Below, one piece after another: positions 1 through 6,441 of a DNA stretch of 8,707 nucleotides. This DNA is from Ignavibacteria bacterium (lineage in GTDB: Bacteria > Bacteroidota > Ignavibacteria > Ignavibacteriales > Melioribacteraceae): the NCBI GenBank assembly GCA_011049495.1, contig DSBF01000516.1:1-8707 (forward strand), in the 5' to 3' direction. The stretch's first letter is position 1; each line of letters begins with the position of its first letter. The translations under genes were made by a program, and so were the position numbers. The notes under the pieces were generated by a model. That model was not told the DNA's origin, did no database searches, and was given only the letters and a program-made list of their open reading frames with translations.

Positions 1-1
1 A

Positions 2-139
2 ATCAATACACTGAAAAAGAAATACTCTACCGATAAAGAAGCACTACAAATTTTGGAAAATGAATCGCTTGAAATGGGAATGCACAAAAAGTATTCTGCT
101 TATTACGGGTATTCGTTTTTTGTTGTGCAGAAAATTTAG
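2..139 (+). CDS. 3' end of a probable class I SAM-dependent methyltransferase (partial)
   Basis: An open frame enters from the left edge and stops at TAG 137-139, leaving the last 45 residues. The tail ends in YSAYYGYSFFVVQKI, resembling the final beta-strand region of many class I SAM-dependent methyltransferases, in which an aromatic-rich YYGYxFxxxxK segment closes the Rossmann-like sheet. The catalytic and SAM-binding parts lie outside the window, so substrate and exact family cannot be judged. Codon use looks like that of its neighbours. A GC-rich hairpin at 203-240 followed by CTTTATA may terminate its transcript. That this is a real gene end is fairly sure; the methyltransferase call is a pattern-based guess. 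Confidence 0.5.
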   Translation: MNTLKKKYSTDKEALQILENESLEMGMHKKYSAYYGYSFFVVQKI

Positions 140-163
140 TTGTTAAGTTAATTTACTCTTGTG

Positions 164-245
164 TCATGCCCGAATGCCTTAATCGGACATCTAAAAGCGA
201 TTCCCGCCTGTCCGCCGTACTTAGTACTAAGGAAGGCGGGCTTTA
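164..245. repeat. Degenerate intergenic palindromic repeat of two hairpins
   Basis: Two adjacent inverted repeats occupy the spacer. The first pairs ATG 166-168 with CAT 188-190 and CCGA 170-173 with TCGG 183-186, with one C/A mismatch between them. The second pairs CCCGCCT 203-209 exactly with AGGCGGG 234-240 and has the perfect 12-base palindrome CTTAGTACTAAG (220-231) at its tip. The block is clearly more GC-rich than its surroundings and starts with TGTCATGCCC, the kind of opening seen in short dispersed intergenic palindromes of many bacteria. The matching right-hand end is absent, so this looks like a decayed or partial copy. Only one copy lies in the window, so repetition across the genome is inferred. 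Confidence 0.5.
203..245 (+). terminator. Possible terminator of the upstream methyltransferase-like gene
   Basis: The perfect 7-bp arms CCCGCCT/AGGCGGG close a long stem that continues through the CTTAGTACTAAG palindrome, and the 3' arm is followed by CTTTATA. The run of T is short, so termination would be weak. The same GGGCTTTA junction follows the strong terminator at 5318-5340, which supports a terminator role. It overlaps the proposed repeat element and may serve both functions. Confidence 0.35.
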
Positions 246-292
246 TACATGCGATTTTCTAGATTTTGCGTAACATGAGATAATAATATTAC

Positions 293-307
293 TACCCAAA
301 CTGGGTA
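293..307. promoter_or_regulatory. Inverted repeat TACCCA-AAC-TGGGTA, possible operator
   Basis: A perfect 6-bp inverted repeat with a 3-base centre lies in the spacer before the esterase-like gene. Its right arm directly abuts the TTTG at 308-311 that could be the -33 element of that gene's promoter, a placement expected for a repressor or activator site. No cognate regulator is encoded nearby. A 15-base palindrome can arise by chance, so this is tentative. Confidence 0.25.
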
Positions 308-338
308 TTTGCCATTTAGTTTTCGTGATATATCTTTC
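308..338 (+). promoter_or_regulatory. Putative Bacteroidota-type promoter for the esterase-like gene
   Basis: TTTG at 308-311 is followed after 19 bases by TATCTTTC at 331-338, matching the Bacteroidota -33 (TTTG/TTG) and -7 (TAnnTTTG) consensus in all but the last base. Transcription would begin near 345, giving a leader of about 15 bases before the ATG at 360. There is no Shine-Dalgarno sequence in that leader, which is usual in this group. Confidence 0.4.
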
Positions 339-359
339 AGCTAAAATTTATTTGAGTAA

Positions 360-1337
360 ATGAAAGAATTCATAAAATTATTTTCTTTAGTGTTAATCAT
401 CGTTTCAACTTTGTTTTCCCAACGAAACTATTCCTTCGGTTGGCATTACGAATCAATTGAGGTTGATAAACTAGAAAGACACTTCAGAATTTTTATTCCA
501 CGCGAACTGCAGAACGAGACACCGCTTGTTTTAATATTTCATACATCAAACAGTGGTATGGAAAATGTATTTAATACCGGCGATGGTTTCAACGAATGGG
601 CTAATCTTGCCGAGAGAGAAAAATTTATATTAGTTATTCCTAACGGCGTAAATCCAATTAACGGTGATGCCTTTGGAACGAATCAAAAGTGGAATGACTG
701 CAGAAAAAGTAATATTGAACCCGAACAATTACCTCATACAGATGATGTTGGTTTTATTAGAGAACTAATTAATTGGTCGATTGAAAACCTTAAGATAAAT
801 GAGAAACAAATCTACGCCGCCGGTATCGGTAACGGTGGAATGATGGTCTATCGACTTGCAATTGAACTCGGAGATGTTCTTTCCGGGGCGGCTGTATTTT
901 TTGCAAACCTACCTGTTGATTCTGAATGCACTCAACCGGTAAAATCATTACCCATCTTTATAATGAATAGTACCGATGATCCTTTTGTTCCCTTTGATGG
1001 CGGGATGATAACAGGAGAACGCGGAAGTGTTTTATCTGCCGAAGAGACCTTAAATTTTTGGGTCAATCTCAATGATCTGCATCCGCTAAAACGGACAAAT
1101 AAATATCACGAAGATGTTAACCCGGATGATAATTCAAGAGTTATTAAAAATGAATTTAACCGACCTCTCGCAAATCCGCCGGTTGTATTTTATGTTATCA
1201 CAAATTCGGGACACGTTGTTCCTTCCGTTAAGTATGGATTACTAAGCTCTCATCAAAAAGAATTATTAGGGAATCAAAACCGTGATATTGAGGGTGTTGT
1301 TGAAGCCTGGAAATTTTTACGGCGATTTTCTAAATAA
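360..1337 (+). CDS. Exported PHB-depolymerase/feruloyl-esterase-like protein lacking the catalytic serine
   Basis: This alpha/beta-hydrolase-fold protein resembles the LpqC/PHB depolymerase group (carbohydrate esterase family 1-like, COG3509 type), which normally cleaves ester bonds of polyhydroxyalkanoates or feruloylated polysaccharides. Residues 1-20 form a Sec signal peptide with likely cleavage before Gln21, so it should be exported. The family landmarks are in order: PLVLIFH (55-61), DDVGFI (128-133), nucleophile elbow AGIGNGGMM (154-162), acid loop STDDPFVPFDGG (Asp207) and the histidine loop SGHVVP (His285). The usual elbow is GLSNGG, but here the nucleophile position is Gly157 (codon GGT 828-830). 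The oxyanion HG is also HT (61-62). Length and frame are intact, so it is not a broken gene. It may be a non-catalytic binding protein. The TAA at 357-359 in frame just upstream fixes the start. Family confidence is good; activity is doubtful. Confidence 0.82.
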   Translation: MKEFIKLFSLVLIIVSTLFSQRNYSFGWHYESIEVDKLERHFRIFIPRELQNETPLVLIFHTSNSGMENVFNTGDGFNEWANLAEREKFILVIPNGVNPINGDAFGTNQKWNDCRKSNIEPEQLPHTDDVGFIRELINWSIENLKINEKQIYAAGIGNGGMMVYRLAIELGDVLSGAAVFFANLPVDSECTQPVKSLPIFIMNSTDDPFVPFDGGMITGERGSVLSAEETLNFWVNLNDLHPLKRTNKYHEDVNPDDNSRVIKNEFNRPLANPPVVFYVITNSGHVVPSVKYGLLSSHQKELLGNQNRDIEGVVEAWKFLRRFSK

Positions 1338-1370
1338 TTTCAATTCATTAGCCATTATCTTAATCGAAAT

Positions 1371-1389
1371 TTATTTCTCCTTGAAATAA
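1371..1389. repeat. AT-rich hairpin after the esterase-like gene
   Basis: TTATTTC (1371-1377) and GAAATAA (1383-1389) form a perfect 7-bp stem around TCCTT. It lies 34 bases past the stop codon, but there is no T-run after it and the stem is AT-rich, so it is a poor intrinsic terminator. It could be an mRNA 3'-end structure or chance. Confidence 0.2.
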
Positions 1390-1391
1390 GC

Positions 1392-1415
1392 ATTCCAATA
1401 GAATAATTTTGGAAT
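1392..1415. promoter_or_regulatory. Inverted repeat upstream of the outer-membrane protein gene
   Basis: ATTCCAA (1392-1398) and TTGGAAT (1409-1415) are exact inverted repeats separated by 10 AT-rich bases, a geometry compatible with a dimeric regulator site. A TATATTTC close to the Bacteroidota -7 consensus follows at 1415-1422, but no convincing -33 element is correctly spaced. It lies 33 bases before the ATG at 1449. Its regulatory role is inferred from placement alone. Confidence 0.25.
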
Positions 1416-1448
1416 ATATTTCCCCGTTCAGAAATCGGTTTACTAATA

Positions 1449-2606
1449 ATGAAAAAACAAATAGTAATTTTTCTATTCATCTTAATAAGCAGTACTTCAT
1501 TCGCGCAACTTCAAGTCCCCGAAAACAATGTCCTTTATTTATCACAAGGATTTGTTTTAACTAATTTGAATTCATTAGGAATTTCTAATATTAATAATTC
1601 CGTTTCTAACATCGGAACAACAAATCCAACTTCTATGATTCACTTTAATAAAATTAGTTTCGGCGGCAGTTATCATTTCGAAACGAAATTAAAAGAAGCA
1701 TATCTTGCAAGTATTGGGCATAAAAGAATTTCAAATGAGTTACCGCAATCAATTGGGATTGTTTTTCCTTATGAAAATTTTAGACTCGGATTAGTATTTA
1801 ATCAAAAGTATAATTCATCTGCTGAATTTGATAGAGTTCCGATAACAACCGTCGAATTCCCCGACGGAACGGGTGAGTATTATAAGCCAATTATGAAAAC
1901 AAAAGTATTAAGTTATTCGGTTTCCGCTTCTTATTTATTTGATAATTTATTTATAGAGAATTCTTCTTTGGTATTTGGTGCTCGACTAACGAGAAACAGC
2001 TTAGATTATCACGAAGAACTTTTAAGTTATTCCTTTGATGTTAAATCCGAAAATTATAATTGGGCTTTTGGTGTTTTGTTTAATCATGTGATAGATATCA
2101 AAAAATCGTTTTCTGTTGGAATACTTTATGAGAGTAATATCAATATGAAAGAAACAATAGTTCATTCGGATAAAAACTTAAATAATAATCCGAACTTTTC
2201 TTCTTCTCAATTTTCATTAATCTATTCTGCAAATTTTCCTGCTAAGGTTAGCTTTGACTTATCGGCGGATTTCATTAATAATATTAGTTTGTATTCTACT
2301 GTAAATTATTTATTGTGGAGCGATGTAAATTCAAATCTCAAAAATCAAGTAGAACTTTCTTTTACTGGATTATATTCTTTTAATGAAGAGCTCAAAGCAT
2401 CATTCGGTTTTTTTACAACAGACCGTAACAATGAAGAAAATATACTGGGACTTAATGAAAAATTAAGAGCCATATATTTGTTAGCCGGAATTAATTATAA
2501 AATTTCTCTTTTCAACTTCGGTTTATCTATAGCCGACAGCCATCTTTTCTCGGATGAATGGCGAATGCAATCTATTGCAAAATTGGAGTTTGAGATTAAT
2601 TTCTAA
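1449..2606 (+). CDS. Outer-membrane beta-barrel protein, FadL/OMPP1-like
   Basis: The 385-residue product has a clear Sec signal peptide (residues 1-19, cleavage SFA|Q20) and a body of alternating polar and hydrophobic stretches typical of outer-membrane beta-strands, ending in the C-terminal aromatic Phe385. An early NP motif (residues 59-60) in a segment running into a glycine-rich first strand (FGGSYHF, 71-77) recalls the NPA motif of the FadL/TodX family, whose members pass fatty acids or other hydrophobic compounds across the outer membrane. Overall similarity to that family is loose; a PorV-like or general OmpP1 barrel is also possible. No Shine-Dalgarno precedes the ATG. It lies 111 bases after the esterase-like gene and 90 bases before dcp, all on one strand, so co-transcription is possible but not shown. 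It is confidently a barrel; the substrate is unknown. Confidence 0.72.
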   Translation: MKKQIVIFLFILISSTSFAQLQVPENNVLYLSQGFVLTNLNSLGISNINNSVSNIGTTNPTSMIHFNKISFGGSYHFETKLKEAYLASIGHKRISNELPQSIGIVFPYENFRLGLVFNQKYNSSAEFDRVPITTVEFPDGTGEYYKPIMKTKVLSYSVSASYLFDNLFIENSSLVFGARLTRNSLDYHEELLSYSFDVKSENYNWAFGVLFNHVIDIKKSFSVGILYESNINMKETIVHSDKNLNNNPNFSSSQFSLIYSANFPAKVSFDLSADFINNISLYSTVNYLLWSDVNSNLKNQVELSFTGLYSFNEELKASFGFFTTDRNNEENILGLNEKLRAIYLLAGINYKISLFNFGLSIADSHLFSDEWRMQSIAKLEFEINF

Positions 2607-2617
2607 TTTTTATTATG

Positions 2618-2651
2618 TGGGTTTTTCTAAGGACTTTCCCCAAAATTTTTT
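2618..2651 (+). terminator. Weak possible terminator after the outer-membrane protein gene
   Basis: TGGG (2618-2621) can pair with CCCA (2639-2642) over a T- and C-rich loop, followed by AAA and six T (2646-2651). The stem is only four base pairs, so termination would be inefficient and read-through into dcp is likely. Confidence 0.2.
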
Positions 2652-2685
2652 AACTTACCGCACTTAATTCGATTCAAATAAAATC

Positions 2686-2690
2686 AGAGG
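2686..2690 (+). promoter_or_regulatory. Ribosome binding site of dcp
   Basis: AGAGG lies six bases before the ATG at 2697, a good Shine-Dalgarno match that fixes the start codon. It stands out because most other genes here have no such site. Confidence 0.6.
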
Positions 2691-2696
2691 TAATTT

Positions 2697-4793
2697 ATGA
2701 ACAAACTAAGTTTTTTTATTCTTATCAGTGGAGTGTTTTTTATGACTTTTTCGCAAAACAGCAATCCGTTTTTTCAACAGTGGGATACACCTTTCGGTAC
2801 ACCCCCATTCGATAAAATTGAACAAGCGCATTACCTGCCGGCTTTCAAAGCGGGTATTGAAGAACAAAATAAAGAAATCGATGCTATTGTTAACAATACC
2901 GAGGAACCGACTTTCGAAAATACAATTGTTGCTTTGGAATACAGCGATGCTTTATTAACAAAAGTATCAAATGTTTTCTTTGCAATGCTTTCATCTATGA
3001 CAAACGATGAAATGCAGGCAATTTCAAAAGAAGTATCGCCAATGCTTTCTAAACATAATGACGATATTAAACTTAATCCCGAATTGTTTGCAAGAATTAA
3101 AACCGTTTATGAAAATCAAGACCAATTTGATCTGAATACAGAACAAGCGAGACTGCTTGATGAATACTACAAAAGTTTTGTAAGAGGTGGTGCTAATTTA
3201 ACCGATGATGCAAAAGAGAAGTTCAGAAAAATTAATGAAGAACTCTCTCTTCTTTCACTTGAATTCGGGGAAAATGTTCTAAAGGAAACAAACAAATTTG
3301 AACTCGTTCTTGAAGAAAGCGATCTCGATGGTTTACCCGAAAGCGTTATCGCAATTGGTGCGGACGAAGCCAAAGATAAAGGTTACGAAGGCAAGTATGT
3401 TTATACAATTCAAAGAACAAGTCTTTATCCTTTCTTAACTTATTCAACAAGACGTGACTTAAGAGAAAAACTTTACAAAGGTTATATTCTTAAAGGCGAT
3501 AATAATGATGAATTAGACAACAAGAAAAAACTATCGAGAATGGCAGCATTAAGAGTCGAAAGAGCTAATCTGTTAGGCTACGAAACTCATGCTGACTTTG
3601 TATTGGAAGAAAGAATGGCAAAAACTTCGGAAGCAGTTTATGAACTACTAAATAAGCTTTGGGAGCCTGCACTTAAGGTAGCAAAACAAGAACGCGATGA
3701 TATGCAGCAAATGATCTACGATGAAGGACATGATTTTGAATTAGAGTCGTGGGACTGGTGGTATTACAGTGAAAAAGTTAAAAAAGCAAAATATGATTTA
3801 GATGAAGAGGAACTCCGTCCTTACTTTGAAGTAACTAATGTAATTAAAGGTGTGTTTGATCTTTCGACTAGATTGTGGGGTATTACATTTGAAGAAAGAG
3901 ATGACATAACAAAATATCACCCGGAAGTAAAAACTTTTGAAGTAAAAGATAAAGACGGAAGCCACATTGGTATTTTATATACCGACTATTTCCCTCGTGC
4001 AAGCAAACGAGGCGGTGCATGGATGAGTTCATTCCGCAAACAACATGTTGATAAAGACGGGGTATATCAGACCCCGATTATTTATAACGTCGGTAACTTC
4101 TCAAAACCTACTGCAGATAAACCTGCACTGCTTTCAATAGATAATGTCAATACGTTATTCCATGAGTTTGGACATGCTCTTCATGGTTTGTTATCAAATA
4201 CTGTTTATCCAACATTATCGGGGACATCAACGCCGCGTGATTTTGTCGAATTTCCTTCACAGGTAATGGAAAACTGGTGTATGCATCCCGATGTACTAAA
4301 AAACTATGCATTCCATTATGAAACCGGCGAACCGATTCCCGGTGAATTAATTCAAAAAATTGATAACTCCGGTAAGTTTAATCAAGGATTTGCAACTGTT
4401 GAATATCTCGCCGCTTCATTTTTGGATATGGATTGGCATACATTAACCAAAGCCGTTGAGCACGATGCTATTGAATTTGAAAATGCATCAATGAATAAGA
4501 TAGGTTTGATTAAACAAATTGTACCGAGATACAGAAGCACATATTTCAATCATATTTTTGCAGGCGGTTACTCTGCCGGTTATTACAGTTATATTTGGTC
4601 TGAAGTTCTCGATGCAGATGCATTTGCAGCATTTGAAGAAACCGGAGATGTTTATAATCAAGAGTTGGCAAATAAGTATAGAGAGTTTATTCTTTCAAAA
4701 GGCGGTACCGATGATGCGATGGAACTTTACAAAAAATTCCGTGGTCAAGAACCGGCAATTGAACCGTTGCTTGAAAGAAGAGGTTTGAATTAA
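2697..4793 (+). CDS. dcp: Exported M3-family peptidyl-dipeptidase Dcp
   Basis: The 698-residue product is a zinc metallopeptidase of family M3A, which removes dipeptides from the C-termini of short peptides. The zinc motif HEFGHALH starts at His489 (His489, Glu490, His493), and Glu518 in DFVEFPSQ is the third ligand, 29 residues after His489 as in the family. The substrate-closing segment HIFAGGYSAGYYSY (from His619, with Tyr625 and Tyr629) is also typical. Length is normal for Dcp. Residues 1-19 form a signal peptide with probable cleavage TFS|Q20 and no lipobox, so it should work in the periplasm, unlike cytosolic oligopeptidase A relatives. It probably recycles peptides from envelope protein turnover or imported nutrients. 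It has its own Shine-Dalgarno and a strong terminator at 4807-4843. All catalytic residues are present. Identification as M3 is secure; the Dcp subgroup is very likely. Confidence 0.93.
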   Translation: MNKLSFFILISGVFFMTFSQNSNPFFQQWDTPFGTPPFDKIEQAHYLPAFKAGIEEQNKEIDAIVNNTEEPTFENTIVALEYSDALLTKVSNVFFAMLSSMTNDEMQAISKEVSPMLSKHNDDIKLNPELFARIKTVYENQDQFDLNTEQARLLDEYYKSFVRGGANLTDDAKEKFRKINEELSLLSLEFGENVLKETNKFELVLEESDLDGLPESVIAIGADEAKDKGYEGKYVYTIQRTSLYPFLTYSTRRDLREKLYKGYILKGDNNDELDNKKKLSRMAALRVERANLLGYETHADFVLEERMAKTSEAVYELLNKLWEPALKVAKQERDDMQQMIYDEGHDFELESWDWWYYSEKVKKAKYDLDEEELRPYFEVTNVIKGVFDLSTRLWGITFEERDDITKYHPEVKTFEVKDKDGSHIGILYTDYFPRASKRGGAWMSSFRKQHVDKDGVYQTPIIYNVGNFSKPTADKPALLSIDNVNTLFHEFGHALHGLLSNTVYPTLSGTSTPRDFVEFPSQVMENWCMHPDVLKNYAFHYETGEPIPGELIQKIDNSGKFNQGFATVEYLAASFLDMDWHTLTKAVEHDAIEFENASMNKIGLIKQIVPRYRSTYFNHIFAGGYSAGYYSYIWSEVLDADAFAAFEETGDVYNQELANKYREFILSKGGTDDAMELYKKFRGQEPAIEPLLERRGLN

Positions 4794-4806
4794 AACAATA
4801 ATTAAA

Positions 4807-4843
4807 TAACTCGAAGGTCGTTTGTTTTTCGACCTTCGGGTTA
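4807..4843 (+). terminator. Hairpin terminator of dcp
   Basis: The arms 4807-4820 and 4830-4843 pair over 14 positions with a single T-G wobble (core CGAAGGTCG/CGACCTTCG), with the 9-base loop TTTGTTTTT. It starts 13 bases after the dcp stop codon. The tail AGTTTGTATT is T-rich but interrupted, so some read-through is likely. The structure ends only 10 bases before the ATG of the next gene and may therefore also act as an attenuator. Confidence 0.75.
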
Positions 4844-4849
4844 AGTTTG
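4821..4849 (+). promoter_or_regulatory. Putative promoter embedded in the dcp terminator
   Basis: A perfect -7 element TAAGTTTG (4842-4849) is preceded, after 17 bases, by TTTG (4821-4824), which is within the spacing reported for Bacteroidota promoters. The TTTG lies in the hairpin loop and the -7 element overlaps the foot of the 3' arm. Initiation about seven bases downstream would fall on or next to the ATG at 4854, giving a leaderless or near-leaderless mRNA. The motif match is seen; function is inferred. Confidence 0.35.
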
Positions 4850-4853
4850 TATT

Positions 4854-5294
4854 ATGAATGAAATAGAAATCCGCTTGTCAAATACAAATCTAACCAGGTT
4901 AAGCAAATACTTGAACTACGAAATTGCGGGCTCAGCTTTATTCCTTATCTCATTTTTTGCAGGCTTTCTTATCTTTTTTCTTATTGCAGCTGCAATAGTT
5001 TTCACACCGTTTATGATTTATGTTCTTCATCAAGAAAATAAAAATGGCTGGATAGTTTTCTTTTTTATTTTGATTGTTATTCCGTTTATCTTGTCAACAA
5101 TTTTACATTTTTCGGTTACATTCTTTTTCCCAGGGCATCTAATTGTTCTGGCGCTGTTTTATTTATATTGTTTTCTACTTCGAATAGAGGTTAATAACTG
5201 GATGCGCGAAAGAAGATCGAAACTGCAGTATATAATGGAAAAGCAAAGACGGGAAAACGAAACCGAAGTGTTTATGAGCCAATTCAAAGATTAG
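4854..5294 (+). CDS. Small membrane protein of unknown function
   Basis: I do not recognise this 146-residue protein. It has a short polar N-terminus (1-25), then hydrophobic spans at about 27-58 (long enough for one extended or two tightly packed helices), 66-91 and 94-111, followed by a basic, charged tail (114-146) likely to form a cytoplasmic helix. There is no signal peptidase site and no catalytic motif. Phe is unusually abundant in the spans. An in-frame TAA at 4842-4844 leaves only the ATG at 4854 as a plausible start, without a Shine-Dalgarno. It begins 10 bases after the dcp terminator hairpin and ends just before a bidirectional terminator, so it is probably a single-gene unit. It could be a small inner-membrane accessory protein; nothing in the sequence shows a partner. 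Confidence 0.72.
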   Translation: MNEIEIRLSNTNLTRLSKYLNYEIAGSALFLISFFAGFLIFFLIAAAIVFTPFMIYVLHQENKNGWIVFFFILIVIPFILSTILHFSVTFFFPGHLIVLALFYLYCFLLRIEVNNWMRERRSKLQYIMEKQRRENETEVFMSQFKD

Positions 5295-5317
5295 TTGTTT
5301 TAAGCGATTTTAAAAAC

Positions 5318-5340
5318 CCCGGGATTTTCGAAATCCCGGG
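5318..5340. terminator. Bidirectional terminator between convergent genes
   Basis: CCCGGGATTT (5318-5327) and AAATCCCGGG (5331-5340) form a perfect 10-bp stem with a 3-base loop. Read on the - strand, the stem is followed by a T-rich tract (GGTTTTTAAAATC), so it is a strong terminator for msrAB, whose stop codon is at 5354. On the + strand the tail is CTTTAAAAAAATT, weaker but adequate for the membrane protein gene ending at 5294. Confidence 0.85.
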
Positions 5341-5353
5341 CTTTAAAAAAATT

Positions 5354-6436
5354 CTAATCAATCAACCACAAATATTCTCCGTAACCAAGTTCTTTCATTT
5401 TATCTTTAGGAATGAACTTTAGCGATGCAGAATTAATACAGTATCTTAAGTTTGTCGGATCGGGTCCGTCATAAAAGACGTGTCCCAAATGTGAATCGGC
5501 AATTTTACTTCGCACTTCAATTCTATTCATCCCATGTGAGGTGTCTTCTCTTTTCTGTGTAAATCTTGTATCGATTGGTTTAGTAAAACTTACCCATCCG
5601 CTTCCACATTCAAATCTATCCTTTGAACTGAATAACGGTTCACCGGAAACGATATCAACATAAATACCGTCTTCTTGATGATCCCAATATTCGTTTTTGA
5701 ATGGAGGTTCAGTAGCATTCTTTTGTGTTACATTGTATTGAAGTTCTGTTAAACTCTTTTTAATGTTTTCATCCTTTGCATTACGAATATATTGATCGAT
5801 GTTTTCATCTCCCCATACCGCTTTTATAAATGATTCTCTTCCCGATCCTTTTTTGTAATTGCTGTAATGAAGAGGATTTTTCTCCGCATAATCTTGATGA
5901 TATTCTTCGGCAGGATAAAAAGTGGTAAACTTTTCAATTTTAGTCACAATTGGTTTATCGAAAATTCCCGATTTTTCTAAATCATTTTTGGATTTTTCGG
6001 CTACTTGTTTTTGTTTATTGTTGTGGTAAAATATCCCCGATTCATATTGAGAACCTCTATCATAAAATGATCCTCCTGCATCGGTTGGATCAAGCTGCTT
6101 CCAAAACACATCGAGTATTTCGGAGTAACTTATTAGTTCAGGATCAAAATAAACTTGAACCGCTTCTTTATGTCCCGTTGTACCACTTGTAACTTGTTCA
6201 TAAGTCGGATTTTCAACCGATCCACCTGAATAACCCGAGACGACTTTTAACACACCGTCAATAGATTCAAAAGGTGCTTCGATACACCAAAAACATCCGC
6301 CGGCTAATGTGGCGATTTCAACTTTTCCGCTTATGGATTTTATATTTTCAGATTTCATCTGAGTATCTTTCATGTTTCCCTCGCTGCATCCCGTGAAAAA
6401 AATAAATAGTAAAATGACAATTATTAAATGTTTCAT
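5354..6436 (-). CDS. msrAB: Lipoprotein methionine sulfoxide reductase MsrA-MsrB fusion
   Basis: This 360-residue fusion reduces both the S- and R-epimers of methionine sulfoxide in damaged proteins. Residues 1-17 are a lipoprotein signal with lipobox FTGC (Cys17), placing it on the periplasmic side of a membrane. The MsrA domain (about 38-200) has GGCFWC with catalytic Cys48 and a likely resolving Cys51, GYSGG (68-72) and AEEYHQDY (176-183). The MsrB domain (about 227-350) has NVTQKNATEPPF, SHGMNRIEVRSKIADSHLGHVF in two halves around residues 300-321, and RYCINSASL with catalytic Cys333. The two CxxC zinc motifs of many MsrBs are absent. The usual GC/TGWPSF segment reads CGSGWVSF (277-284), so the resolving cysteine would be Cys277, shifted two places. 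GAGG at the right distance supports the start. It lies downstream of alr with an 82-base gap. Confidence 0.93.
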   Translation of the reverse strand: MKHLIIVILLFIFFTGCSEGNMKDTQMKSENIKSISGKVEIATLAGGCFWCIEAPFESIDGVLKVVSGYSGGSVENPTYEQVTSGTTGHKEAVQVYFDPELISYSEILDVFWKQLDPTDAGGSFYDRGSQYESGIFYHNNKQKQVAEKSKNDLEKSGIFDKPIVTKIEKFTTFYPAEEYHQDYAEKNPLHYSNYKKGSGRESFIKAVWGDENIDQYIRNAKDENIKKSLTELQYNVTQKNATEPPFKNEYWDHQEDGIYVDIVSGEPLFSSKDRFECGSGWVSFTKPIDTRFTQKREDTSHGMNRIEVRSKIADSHLGHVFYDGPDPTNLRYCINSASLKFIPKDKMKELGYGEYLWLID

Positions 6437-6441
6437 TCCGA

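Noticed and set aside
360..1337. Idea that the esterase-like gene is a pseudogene
   Set aside because: There is no stop, frameshift or truncation, and the signal peptide and fold landmarks are intact. Loss of the nucleophile alone indicates a possible pseudoenzyme.
3167..3373. Antisense 68-codon open frame within dcp
   Set aside because: It is Ser-rich low-complexity translation opposite a conserved M3 peptidase region, with no start signal; it is a shadow of the coding strand.
4519..4788. 89-codon + strand frame overlapping the end of dcp
   Set aside because: It lies wholly inside the conserved C-terminal part of dcp in another frame and resembles no protein family.
4807..4843. Reading the hairpin as a riboswitch or cis-regulatory RNA of the membrane protein gene
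   Set aside because: It is a single simple stem with a T-rich loop directly after dcp and has no conserved aptamer features; a terminator is the simpler reading.
5950..6192. 80-codon + strand frame opposite msrAB
   Set aside because: The opposite strand encodes conserved MsrA sequence; this frame has no family features or start signal.
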